DNA of 8,415 nt from an uncultured Lachnospiraceae bacterium (GCA_902783305.1 CACZQU010000449.1:1-8415); one strand, 5' to 3'; positions 1-7,401 are shown, numbered from the stretch's first letter. The notes: generated by a model not told the origin, from the letters alone. Translations and numbers: made by a program.

Positions 1-1717
1 GGGCTTCCTGCATCAGGCTGCGGGTGTAGGGACGCATCCTCTCACGCAGGAAGATATATTTTCTGCAGATCTCGTATACTTCCGGGCCATAGCTCCAGAT
101 CTCGTTCTCCGCGCCGCTGATCTGTTTTCCGCCGCCGGCAGGTCCAAGAGCCGGTTTAAAGGGTTCCCTGAAACCATGCAGGCGCATCACCGGCAGGAAG
201 GTACCGTAGGCAAACCATCTCACCAACACCTCCTTGAACGCGTCATCATGGATGTTTCCGCCGTGGAAGCCTCCGATGTCGGTCGTCCACCAGGGGATTC
301 CGGCCAGTCCCATATTCAGGCCTGCCGCCAGCTGGTTGCGAAGTGCGCGGAAGGAGGAATCAATGTCTCCGGACCAGACAAGGGCGCCATACCGCTGGCT
401 CCCGGCCCAGGCGCAGCGAAGCAGATTGACAATGTTTTCCTGTCCTTCCTCCGCCATTCCCTCGTAAGCCATCCGGGCATAGTATTTCGGGTAGATATTC
501 CCGACCTCCAGATCCGCGCCGATATAGTACCGGTAATGATCGTACTCATAATCGGTATATTCCGGCTCCGCTTCATCCAGCCAGAAGATGCGGATCCCGT
601 CCTTGTAATAGTTTTCCCGGATGCGGTTCCACACATATTTCCTTCCCTCCGGGTTTGTGACATCGATAAAGCAGGCCTGTCCCAGCTGGCCAAGCCGTTT
701 TCCATATTCGGAGCGGGTCAGGTATCCCTTTTCCCGCATTTCCTGGTAATTTTCACTCTCCCCGTCCACCGTCGGCCAGATGGAGACCATGAGCTTCACC
801 CCCATCTCCTCCAGCTCTTTGACCATGGCTGCGGGATCCGGCCAGTACTCCGGATCAAATTTCCAGTCTCCTTCATGCGGCCAGTGAAAGAAATCCGCCA
901 CGATCACATCCAGCGGGACTCCTCTTCTTTTGTATTCTCTTGCCACCTCAAGGAGCTCCTCCTGCGTCTGATAGCGCAGCTTGCACTGCCAGAAGCCCAG
1001 CCCGTATTCCGGCATCATCGGCACCTTGCCGGTTGCGCCGGCATACGCTTCCACGATCCCGGCCGGAGTGCTGTCTGCCGTAATCCAGTAGTCCAGCTGT
1101 CTGGTGGAACGGGCTTCCCATTCCGTCACATTCCGGCCGAAGGTCACCTTGCCGATGGCGGGATTATTCCACAGAAGTCCATATCCTCTGCTGGACAGCA
1201 TAAAGGGAACACTCGCCTGGGAATTGCGCTGAGCCAGCTCGAGCACGCATCCCTTTACGTCCAGATAAGGCTGCTGATACTGCCCCATCCCAAAGATTTT
1301 TTCTCCGTCATAAGCTTCCAGCCGGTACGTCAGCTGGTAATTATCCGTGCCGGGTATCGGCCGGAAGGTGCGCGGAACAATCTCCAGCGCACTGGCAAAC
1401 TTCCCGCTGCCCTCAACCATTTCCCGGGTCCGGTCGTATTCCTCCAGCAAAATCTCTCCGTCTGCGTTGACAAACTGCAAAGCACCGTTGTCCATGACCC
1501 GGCAGGTAAGCTTCCCGTTGACGAGCTCCGCCTTCTTTCCTTCGATACGGATCTGCACGTCAACCTCCTGGGGAGGCAGCAAAGCACTGTTGTCCTCCGG
1601 CAGAAATTCATGGCGCTGGGTCGCCCTCACTCTGAAGCTGTTTTCTCCCCAGGGCTCGATCAGCAGCAGTTCCTTGTCGCTGCGCCGGTACAGCCGATGT
1701 TTCTCCTGGTATAACAT
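1..1717 (-). CDS. GH31 family alpha-glycosidase (alpha-xylosidase/alpha-glucosidase type), partial
   Basis: This is a cytoplasmic glycoside hydrolase of family 31, a retaining enzyme that removes alpha-linked xylose or glucose. The window edge cuts it after 572 codons, so the end of the barrel and the C-terminal beta-sandwich are missing. Visible parts are an N-terminal beta-sandwich to about residue 235, with WNNPAIG at 183-189, and then the TIM barrel. The catalytic nucleophile is expected to be D381 in FWLDEAEPEY, and the acid/base D451 in WSGDIDSSF. WTTDIGGF (477-484) and MRLHG (511-515) are further GH31 active-site segments. There is no signal peptide. The ATG at 1717 follows an AGAGG ribosome binding site and lies 12 bases after the stop of the upstream GH31 gene, so the two are co-transcribed. 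It is a paralogue of that gene: residues 228-265 are identical to 252-289 there. The family assignment is firm; the substrate is not determined. Confidence 0.93.
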   Translation of the reverse strand, partial: MLYQEKHRLYRRSDKELLLIEPWGENSFRVRATQRHEFLPEDNSALLPPQEVDVQIRIEGKKAELVNGKLTCRVMDNGALQFVNADGEILLEEYDRTREMVEGSGKFASALEIVPRTFRPIPGTDNYQLTYRLEAYDGEKIFGMGQYQQPYLDVKGCVLELAQRNSQASVPFMLSSRGYGLLWNNPAIGKVTFGRNVTEWEARSTRQLDYWITADSTPAGIVEAYAGATGKVPMMPEYGLGFWQCKLRYQTQEELLEVAREYKRRGVPLDVIVADFFHWPHEGDWKFDPEYWPDPAAMVKELEEMGVKLMVSIWPTVDGESENYQEMREKGYLTRSEYGKRLGQLGQACFIDVTNPEGRKYVWNRIRENYYKDGIRIFWLDEAEPEYTDYEYDHYRYYIGADLEVGNIYPKYYARMAYEGMAEEGQENIVNLLRCAWAGSQRYGALVWSGDIDSSFRALRNQLAAGLNMGLAGIPWWTTDIGGFHGGNIHDDAFKEVLVRWFAYGTFLPVMRLHGFREPFKPALGPAGGGKQISGAENEIWSYGPEVYEICRKYIFLRERMRPYTRSLMQEA

Positions 1718-1729
1718 ATTGACCATCCT

Positions 1730-3805
1730 CTATACGTGAATTTCTATTCCGTCCCTGGTAAATACCGGAAGCTTGTCAAGCGGCGTATCCACTGTCACCA
1801 AGGTACCGCCCTCATAAGATTTCCCGGTCCAGATATCCGTCCACACCGCACCTGCCGGCAGGTAAACCTCCTTCGTCCGCTGTCCGGCCTCCATGACAGG
1901 AGCAACCAGAATCTGAGGACCAAAGAGATATTCCGTCTCATTTTCCCAGCATACCGCATCCTCCGGAAAATCGTAGAAAAGCGGCCGCATGACGGGGGTT
2001 CCCTTCTCGTGCGCTTCCTTCATCAGCTGACGGGTGTATGGGCGAAGCTGCTCCCGGATATCGATGTACTTCCTGCAGATCTCGTAGACCTCGTCCCCAT
2101 AGGACCAGATCTCATTCGGTGCGCCGGAAACGCATTCCGCTCCGCCGGTGGTGCCGAACTGAGGCTGATACGGCATCCGGTATCCATGAAGGCGCATGAC
2201 CGGGCAGAACGCGCCGTACTCGAACCAGCGTGCGAAAACCTCATGGTACTTCTCGTCATAGATATTCGCGCCGAAAAAGCCGCCGATATCGGTCGTCCAC
2301 CACGGGATCCCGGCAATTCCCATATTCAGGCCGGCCGCGAACTGGTTCTGAAGGCTTTCAAAAGTGGAGTGGATATCCCCGGACCACACCAGGGCGCCAT
2401 ATTTCTGGCTGCCGGCCCATGCGCAGCGAAGCAGGTTCACGACGTTCTCCTGGCCCGCCTCACGCATTCCGTCGAAGAATGCCTTTGCGTACAGTACCGG
2501 ATAGACATTACCGATCTGGACATTCGGTCCGAGATGGTAGCGGTAATTTTCAAAATCGTAGACGGTATATTCCGGCTCTGCCTCGTCCAGCCAGAAAATT
2601 CTCACGCCTTTGTCATAATAATTCTTCCTGCATTTGTCCCAGACATAGGCTCTGGCCTCGGGATTGGTGGGATCAAACTGAATGGTATTGCCCATATAAG
2701 TATTGTCAATCCGCACACCCTTCTCTACCCGTGTAAGCAGCCCCTTCGCCTTCATCTCGGCGAAATTTTCGCTCCTGTAATCCACCATCGGCCAGACGGA
2801 AACCATAAGCTCAATTCCCATCTGCTTCAGTTCAGCGATCATGGCGTCAGGATCCGGCCAGTAGTCCGGATCAAAGCGCCAGTCACCCTGCTTCGGCCAG
2901 TGGAAAAAGTCCACTACGATCACATCCAGCGGAATCTGGCGGCGCTTATACTCTCTTGCCACCTCCAGAAGCTCCTCCTGCGTCTGGTAGCGAAGCTTGC
3001 ACTGCCAGAAGCCCAGGCCATATTCCGGCATCATCGGAACCTTTCCTGTGGCGTCTGCGTATGCTTCCTCGATCTGTGCCGGCGTATCCCCAGCCGTGAT
3101 CCAGTAATCCAGCTTCTTTGCAGACTGAACCTCCCACGTGGTAATGTTTTTGTTGAAGCTCACCCGGCCGATGGCGGGATTGTTCCAGAGAAAGCCATAG
3201 CCCAGGGAAGAGAGGACAAAAGGAACGCTGGCCTGGGAATTGCGGTGAGCCAGCTCCAGCTCTGCCCCTTTGACATTGAGGAATTTCTGCTGATACTGTC
3301 CCATCCCGTAAAGCTTTTCGTCGGGATTGGACTCAAAGCGCATGGTAAGCTTGTAGTCTCCGCCGATAATCGGCTTGAATTCCCTGGCTTCTACCTCCAG
3401 GGAGCTGGTGGTGCTGGCAAACATATCCTCCCGGTTGCGCACATATTCCTCCAGAAGGATCTCGCCCTTCTGATTATAAAAAGTCAGCTTGCCGATATTG
3501 TTGACAACAGCCCGGATCCGGCCGTTGACAATCTCCGCCCCGTACTCCGAGATTTTCACCTGGGCGCCGGTATCCGCAGGCTTCCCCTCCAGGGCCCAGA
3601 GCTCTTCCGGCATTTGAGGCATCTTTGACGCTCTCACCCTCAGGCTGTCTGCTCCCCAGGGCTCGATAAGCAGTCTCTCGGCGTCATAGCGATACAGCAG
3701 GGCATCTCCCTGCTTCTCAAAATATCCCAGCATAAAACGGCTGTCCGAGCGGAAATCTCCGCTCGGCGCGCCCTCTTTTCTTGTAAAATCAGGCATACTT
3801 CTCAC
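1730..3805 (-). CDS. GH31 family alpha-glycosidase (alpha-xylosidase/alpha-glucosidase type)
   Basis: This is a complete 691-aa family 31 glycosidase, expected to hydrolyse terminal alpha-xylosyl or alpha-glucosyl residues in the cytoplasm. It has an N-terminal beta-sandwich (about 35-255, with WNNPAIG at 207-213), a TIM barrel (about 258-590) and a C-terminal beta-sandwich (about 600-691). The expected nucleophile is D407 in FWLDEAEPEY and the acid/base D477 in WSGDIHSTF. WTTDIGGF (503-510) and MRLHG (537-541) line the sugar site in known members. It is shorter than E. coli YicI (772 aa), so a distal C-terminal domain is probably absent. No signal peptide is seen. I chose the GTG at 3805 because AAAGGA ends five bases upstream; ATG 3796 (residue 4) is the alternative, with 14-base spacing. 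The gene starts 22 bases after the second permease gene. The neighbouring transporter suggests the substrate is an imported oligosaccharide. Specificity cannot be read from motifs alone. Confidence 0.95.
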   Translation of the reverse strand: MRSMPDFTRKEGAPSGDFRSDSRFMLGYFEKQGDALLYRYDAERLLIEPWGADSLRVRASKMPQMPEELWALEGKPADTGAQVKISEYGAEIVNGRIRAVVNNIGKLTFYNQKGEILLEEYVRNREDMFASTTSSLEVEAREFKPIIGGDYKLTMRFESNPDEKLYGMGQYQQKFLNVKGAELELAHRNSQASVPFVLSSLGYGFLWNNPAIGRVSFNKNITTWEVQSAKKLDYWITAGDTPAQIEEAYADATGKVPMMPEYGLGFWQCKLRYQTQEELLEVAREYKRRQIPLDVIVVDFFHWPKQGDWRFDPDYWPDPDAMIAELKQMGIELMVSVWPMVDYRSENFAEMKAKGLLTRVEKGVRIDNTYMGNTIQFDPTNPEARAYVWDKCRKNYYDKGVRIFWLDEAEPEYTVYDFENYRYHLGPNVQIGNVYPVLYAKAFFDGMREAGQENVVNLLRCAWAGSQKYGALVWSGDIHSTFESLQNQFAAGLNMGIAGIPWWTTDIGGFFGANIYDEKYHEVFARWFEYGAFCPVMRLHGYRMPYQPQFGTTGGAECVSGAPNEIWSYGDEVYEICRKYIDIREQLRPYTRQLMKEAHEKGTPVMRPLFYDFPEDAVCWENETEYLFGPQILVAPVMEAGQRTKEVYLPAGAVWTDIWTGKSYEGGTLVTVDTPLDKLPVFTRDGIEIHV

Positions 3806-3827
3806 CCATATCCTTTCACGATGGTCA

Positions 3828-4682
3828 TCACTCCTTAACCGCCCCGGCAGTCAGTCCTCCGACGATATATTTCTGCAGGAAGACAAACAGAATCACAACC
3901 GGCATGGCCAGAATTGCGCCATAGGCCATGATACAGTTCCATTTGGTTCCGTACTTATTCTGGAAACGATAGATATTTGCTGTCAGAGGACGCATTTCCG
4001 GCTTGACGTTGAAGGTCATGGAATATGCCAGGTCGTTCCAGCCGTTCAGGAAAGAGATAACCAGGCAGGTAATGATACCGGTCTTGATCGCCGGAATCAT
4101 AATCCGGAAAAACGCCTGGAAGACATTGCACCCGTCAATCCTGGCCGCGTCATCCAGCGCGGTAGGCACGCTCTTGAAATACGGCCGGAGGGTGACGACA
4201 ATGAAGGGTACAGTACCTGAAGCGATGGCCAGGGCAGGCCCGATAAAGGTTCCCAGCAGATGAAGCCGGGAGAAGATCAGGTACATCGGCGTCAGGGTCA
4301 GGGATGCCGGAAGCATCTGGGTGATCAGGAAGCTCAGCATGAAGCCCTTATGTCCGGGAATTTTATATCGCCCCATTCCATAAGCCGCCGTCACGCCAAA
4401 GACCATGGAAATACACATGGAGCAAAAGGCAATGACAAAGCTGTTTCGCAGGGAAAGGATAAAATCTTTATCCCGGAAATTTTCCAGCCAGGGCGACACG
4501 GTGAAGTTGTGAGGATAATAGGTTACGATCTTGCCGAAGGATTCTGCATCCGATTTAAAGGACATGCAGATCAGCCAATACAGCGGAAACAGAAACAGGA
4601 CAGCAATCAACAGCGCAACCAGGGAAAGGATGATATTCCTGCGCTTCTCTTTTGAAGAACGGAAACGGATCTTTTCTTTCAT
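3828..4682 (-). CDS. Sugar ABC transporter permease, MalG/CUT1 type
   Basis: This is the second membrane subunit of a CUT1 carbohydrate importer (284 aa, BPD_transp_1 fold). After a short basic N-terminus a first membrane segment lies at about 17-40, followed by further segments near 80-100, 113-135, 145-165, 202-220 and 252-272. The cytoplasmic EAA coupling loop, which docks on the ATPase, reads LDDAARIDG at 176-184 and continues to IPAIKTG. The C-terminus ends in YIVGGLTAGAVKE, typical of MalG-like subunits. I start it at ATG 4682: an AAAGGAGG lies nine bases upstream, and the stop of the first permease gene ends one base before this ATG, which implies translational coupling. An in-frame TTG at 4703 would add seven residues, but the ribosome binding site would then lie inside the gene. 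The GH31 gene follows after 22 bases. No ATPase gene is present in the window. Confidence 0.95.
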   Translation of the reverse strand: MKEKIRFRSSKEKRRNIILSLVALLIAVLFLFPLYWLICMSFKSDAESFGKIVTYYPHNFTVSPWLENFRDKDFILSLRNSFVIAFCSMCISMVFGVTAAYGMGRYKIPGHKGFMLSFLITQMLPASLTLTPMYLIFSRLHLLGTFIGPALAIASGTVPFIVVTLRPYFKSVPTALDDAARIDGCNVFQAFFRIMIPAIKTGIITCLVISFLNGWNDLAYSMTFNVKPEMRPLTANIYRFQNKYGTKWNCIMAYGAILAMPVVILFVFLQKYIVGGLTAGAVKE

Positions 4683-4683
4683 T

Positions 4684-5571
4684 CTAATCATCCTCCTTTG
4701 CAATCATCAGCAGGTAAAGCAGACCGACTATAAACAGGCAGCAGAAAAGAATGATTGCCGATGCCGACCCCTTGGAAAACTCATATTGCGTAAACGAAAG
4801 CTGATAGGAGTAGGTACCCAGCACATCCGTGGCATTTAATGGACCTCCGCTGGTCATGACAAACTGAAGATCGAAGGCTTTGAAGGTATAGATAAAGCCC
4901 AGCATCAGCACCGCGACGATGGCGGGACGGACCAGCGGCAGGGTGATATGCAGGAATTTCTGTATTTTATTGGCGCCATCCACCTCCGCGCTCTCATAAA
5001 TATCCTGGGAAATCCCGGTCAGTCCGGAGGTCAGAAGAAGCATGTTAAAGGGAATTCCGACCCAGCAGTTCATAAAAATCACTGCAGCCATCGCAGTATT
5101 TCCCTTCAGCAGCCACTCCACAGGGGCTTTGATGAGATGCATCCTCATCAGAAGATCATTAAACACCCCGGAAGACACGTCAAACATGTTTTTGCCCAGA
5201 AGAGCCGTGACCGACATGGGCATCATATAGGCCACCAGGATAAGTCCGCGGATCGGGCCGGAGAGAGTAAACTTCTGGGAAAAGAACAGGGCAAAAATAA
5301 ATCCTATGGAAAACTGGAAAATCAGGCACCCAAAAGTGAAGACCAGAGTGTTCCTGAAGATTTTCTGAAAAGTGGGATCCGCCATGAGAACCTTGAAATT
5401 CTGCAGACCCACAAAGATGTCCGTATGGGACGCAAAGGTCTTGACATTGACATTCCGCAGGGACAGCACTACATTGTAGAAAAGCGGATATCCCAAAATC
5501 AGCAGGATATAAAGAAAACCCGGAAGGACAAAGAGATAGCCCTCCAGCTTTTTCTTTGTCGCAATTTTCAT
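4684..5571 (-). CDS. Sugar ABC transporter permease, MalF/CUT1 type
   Basis: This is the first membrane subunit of the CUT1 sugar importer (295 aa). The N-terminus KIATKKKLEGYLFVLPGFL is typical of MalF-like permeases without the long periplasmic insert. Hydrophobic segments are seen near 12-38, 73-98, 106-126, 160-183, 215-232 and 270-291. The EAA coupling loop is at about 192-216 (YESAEVDGA, ending in TLPLVRP), which contacts the ATPase. A conserved periplasmic-side segment, TSGGPLNATDVL, lies at 240-251. The ATG at 5571 is preceded by a strong AAGGAGGT at a spacing of six bases. The frame stays open upstream to 5700, but that 43-residue extension is not hydrophobic or conserved-looking and would bury the ribosome binding site. 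The stop lies one base before the next permease gene. A 255-bp gap with a terminator separates it from the binding-protein gene. Confidence 0.95.
   Translation of the reverse strand: MKIATKKKLEGYLFVLPGFLYILLILGYPLFYNVVLSLRNVNVKTFASHTDIFVGLQNFKVLMADPTFQKIFRNTLVFTFGCLIFQFSIGFIFALFFSQKFTLSGPIRGLILVAYMMPMSVTALLGKNMFDVSSGVFNDLLMRMHLIKAPVEWLLKGNTAMAAVIFMNCWVGIPFNMLLLTSGLTGISQDIYESAEVDGANKIQKFLHITLPLVRPAIVAVLMLGFIYTFKAFDLQFVMTSGGPLNATDVLGTYSYQLSFTQYEFSKGSASAIILFCCLFIVGLLYLLMIAKEDD
4692..4699 (-). promoter_or_regulatory. Ribosome binding site of the MalG-type permease
   Basis: AAAGGAGG on the minus strand, nine bases before ATG 4682. It lies inside the last codons of the upstream permease gene (the AKEDD end). 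It decides the start, because upstream in-frame TTG and ATG codons overlap or abut this site. Confidence 0.85.
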
Positions 5572-5737
5572 AGCCGCACCTCCTTGAAGCACTCGCACAG
5601 ACAATACATGATTGCAGCGCAAAATGACCCCGGCGGATTGTTCCGCGCTTCGCGCTCCCGCAATTCCGGAGTCATGCATATACAGAAATGTTTTCCGCAA
5701 CGGTGAAGGAACATCAGGATAACCGTTGTGAAATACG
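5572..5737 (-). other. Untranslated region before the permease genes
   Basis: This stretch between the terminator and ATG 5571 carries no gene I can support. On the minus strand it contains two small adjacent hairpins: GCGC-GAA-GCGC, and GCGGA-ACAA-TCCGC at 5646-5633. There is no clear -35/-10 pair. A TGTATATGC stretch resembles an extended -10 but lacks a good -35. The hairpins could be a read-through or processing structure; no function is assigned. Confidence 0.45.
5578..5585 (-). promoter_or_regulatory. Ribosome binding site of the MalF-type permease
   Basis: AAGGAGGT on the minus strand, six bases before ATG 5571. It is near-perfectly complementary to the 3' end of 16S rRNA and fixes the start at 5571 rather than at codons further upstream in the same open frame. 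Confidence 0.88.
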
Positions 5738-5776
5738 AAAAAAACGGGGCTGGTGCCGTTAAGGCATCAGCCCCGT
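5738..5776 (-). terminator. Intrinsic terminator/attenuator between binding protein and permeases
   Basis: In the minus-strand RNA two 14-base arms (5776-5763 and 5757-5744) can pair around a five-base loop. Thirteen of 14 positions match, with one A-C mismatch, and the helix is GC-rich. A run of seven T follows immediately (5744-5738). It lies 51 bases after the stop of the binding-protein gene and about 170 bases before the first permease. Since the permeases and GH31 genes have no convincing promoter of their own, partial read-through is the likely role, keeping the membrane proteins below the binding protein. The alternative is a full stop followed by a separate weak promoter that I did not recognise. 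Confidence 0.85.
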
Positions 5777-5826
5777 ATCTGTCCCGGCCAGGAGGCGCCC
5801 CGGCCTGGCAGACAGCACATAATCCA

Positions 5827-7098
5827 TTATGGGAGCGGAGTCTCTTCCAGAAGAGGATCAATCACGGCAGCGGCATCTGCGGCGGCCGTAGCAGCATCCT
5901 TCTCGCCAAGGATCACTGCCTGCTCCGCGGTATACAGAGCCTCGGAAATCGTGGGCCACTGCGGATGCGGGCCTCTCGGCACAGCAAAATTCATGGATTC
6001 ATTAAATACCGCATAACGCTCATCAGCCGTCCAGAAATCCTTCAGGTCTACCGCGTCGCCGCGGACAGGCAGCTTGCCGGCTTTCTCGCACCAGTCAGCA
6101 TTATTCTCGGCGGTCATCATGAATTCCAGGAAATCAATGCAGGCTTCCCTGTTGGCCGCGCCGGTGCACACACCGAAATTCTCACCGCCGATGACGGAAG
6201 CCTGAGCGCCATTGGCACTCTTCGGCATCGGAACATAAGCATACTCCCAGGTGACGGTATCCTTGATGGAATCATCAAGGTTCTGGGCAATCTGCCATGT
6301 ACCGGACTCAAGCATGGCAGCCTTCTCGGCAGCCCATGCATTCAGGGCATCTCCCTGACCCCAGTTGACAGCCTCTTTGCTCATCCAGCCCTTCTGGATC
6401 AGGTCACCGATGATCTGGAAAGCCTCGATGCTCTCGTCGCTGTCGATATCGCCGACAGAACCGCCGGTGCTGTACAGCCACGGAATGAACTGGAAGGTAC
6501 CTTCCTCGTTGGAAACCGCGCACATCGCAAATCCGTATACTCCCTCATCCGGATTGGTGCAGGCTTCGCAGGCAGCCAGGAACTCGTCCATGGTCTCAGG
6601 AGCCTTGTCAATGCCGGCGGCCTTAAGCATATCCATGTTGCAGAGGATAGCCAGACAGTTGGAGTTATTCGGAAGGCCGTGGATACGTCCCTCGGAGTCG
6701 CGGCAGCTGTTCAGCGGTCCTTCATAGAAGTTGTCCAGCTCACCCCACTCTTCCAGTTCATCCTGAATGTCATCGAAAACACCAAGAGAGATATAGGAGG
6801 CCATATCCGGAGAATCCACCATACCGATATCCGGAAGCTCACCGGAAACCGCGCCGATCGTATACTGCTTCATCAGCTCTTCTCTGGAGACATATGTCGC
6901 GGTGATATAGATATCACTCTGCTGTTCATTGTACATCTTGCACAGGGCATTGAGGGCATCCGCTTCGCCTTCAAAATAATGCCAGATCTCAATCGGTTGA
7001 CCACCGTTGTCCGGTCCAAAGACATCCTCCGCGTGTACGCAGATGCCCATGGACAGTACTGCCGCAGCAGCCAGTCCAAGAACCAACGCTCTTTTCAT
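5827..7098 (-). CDS. Extracellular sugar-binding protein of an ABC transporter
   Basis: This is the solute receptor of the CUT1 importer, 423 aa, of the SBP_bac_1/SBP_bac_8 type. It would bind an oligosaccharide outside the membrane and deliver it to the two permeases. Residues 1-23 form a signal peptide (MKRALVLGLAAAAVL core, predicted signal peptidase I cleavage after VHA). The mature part starts with IEIWHYFEGE, the usual first strand and loop of the family, and carries the late family signature GGENFGVCTGAANREACIDF at 304-323, followed by a GKLPVRGDA segment (341-349). C20 is preceded by M-G-I, which does not fit a lipobox, so membrane anchoring is unexplained. The mature part has ten cysteines (53, 132, 148, 153, 177, 180, 193, 311, 320, 337). 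ATG 7098 has AAGGAGG eight bases upstream and an in-frame TGA two codons before it, so the start is secure. It is first in the operon. Confidence 0.94.
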   Translation of the reverse strand: MKRALVLGLAAAAVLSMGICVHAEDVFGPDNGGQPIEIWHYFEGEADALNALCKMYNEQQSDIYITATYVSREELMKQYTIGAVSGELPDIGMVDSPDMASYISLGVFDDIQDELEEWGELDNFYEGPLNSCRDSEGRIHGLPNNSNCLAILCNMDMLKAAGIDKAPETMDEFLAACEACTNPDEGVYGFAMCAVSNEEGTFQFIPWLYSTGGSVGDIDSDESIEAFQIIGDLIQKGWMSKEAVNWGQGDALNAWAAEKAAMLESGTWQIAQNLDDSIKDTVTWEYAYVPMPKSANGAQASVIGGENFGVCTGAANREACIDFLEFMMTAENNADWCEKAGKLPVRGDAVDLKDFWTADERYAVFNESMNFAVPRGPHPQWPTISEALYTAEQAVILGEKDAATAAADAAAVIDPLLEETPLP

Positions 7099-7106
7099 TT
7101 GTCATT

Positions 7107-7113
7107 CCTCCTT
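7107..7113 (-). promoter_or_regulatory. Ribosome binding site of the binding-protein gene
   Basis: AAGGAGG on the minus strand, eight bases before ATG 7098. It lies about 30 bases after the 3' arm of the leader stem, close enough for leader folding to influence access. Confidence 0.85.
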
Positions 7114-7143
7114 CGCTATATTTACTGTTTGCAGATCGGACAC

Positions 7144-7223
7144 CACGGCAGTCCTTCAAACCGCCCGGGGAGTACTCCTATACCAGTTACGCTTACGGAA
7201 CTGCCGTGTTCTCCCCTCCCGGG
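7144..7223 (-). promoter_or_regulatory. Structured 5' leader of the sugar operon, pseudoknot-capable
   Basis: In the minus-strand RNA a nine-base arm CACGGCAGT (7208-7200) is perfectly complementary to ACTGCCGTG (7152-7144). A six-base arm GGGGAG (7216-7211) is complementary to CTCCCC (7172-7167). A further CCC/GGG pairing is possible past a four-base bulge. The order of the arms is interleaved, which is the arrangement of an H-type pseudoknot. A ten-base palindrome GGAGTACTCC (7178-7169) overlaps one arm and could form an alternative hairpin. I recognise no named riboswitch class. The complementarity is seen directly; folding and function are inferred. Confidence 0.4.
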
Positions 7224-7292
7224 ACGCCTGGACGGTCTTAAATCCACCCGAAGCGGAATCAGTCCTCTGCCATTTTGCCCAACAACAGCTAT

Positions 7293-7321
7293 ATTGTAAC
7301 AGATCTTTTTCGTCATATCAA
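7293..7321 (-). promoter_or_regulatory. Sigma-A-type promoter of the sugar transporter/GH31 operon
   Basis: TTGATA (7321-7316) and TACAAT (7298-7293) are separated by exactly 17 bases, each with five of six consensus positions. A TG one base before the -10 makes it an extended -10 as well. Transcription should begin near 7286, giving a leader of about 190 nt. A second, weaker extended -10 (TG-T-TATACT, hexamer at 7352-7347) lies upstream without a good -35. I see no clear cre (CcpA) site. The regulator is unknown. Confidence 0.75.
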
Positions 7322-7401
7322 CCTGTTTTGAAGAATTATTCCATTCAGTATAACAGCAATGCTTACCAATACAGCCCGGTTTTTGTCTGCCGCTATCGTC
7401 A

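Noticed and set aside
176..1714. Plus-strand open frame of 512 codons
   Set aside because: It lies exactly opposite the partial GH31 gene, resembles no protein family, and arises from codon bias of the real gene; a similar frame opposite the other GH31 copy has the same origin.
1736..3628. Plus-strand open frame of 630 codons
   Set aside because: It is antisense to the complete GH31 gene. Its similarity to the frame at 176-1714 only reflects the duplication of the sense genes. It has no ribosome binding site and no domain.
5572..5700. N-terminal extension of the first permease by 43 residues
   Set aside because: A strong AAGGAGGT at the right spacing marks ATG 5571, and the extension contains the hairpins of the untranslated region.
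5699..5727. Inverted repeat AACGGT/ACCGTT after the terminator
   Set aside because: It is only six base pairs with a 17-base loop, weak compared with the adjacent terminator, so chance is likely.
5728..7299. Plus-strand open frame of 523 codons
   Set aside because: It is antisense to the binding-protein gene, starts in the terminator region and crosses the operon promoter. It has no recognisable domain.
7347..7355. Second promoter for the sugar operon with extended -10 TGTTATACT
   Set aside because: It has no acceptable -35 at 16-18 bases, and the promoter at 7293-7321 is much better. It is kept only as a remark.
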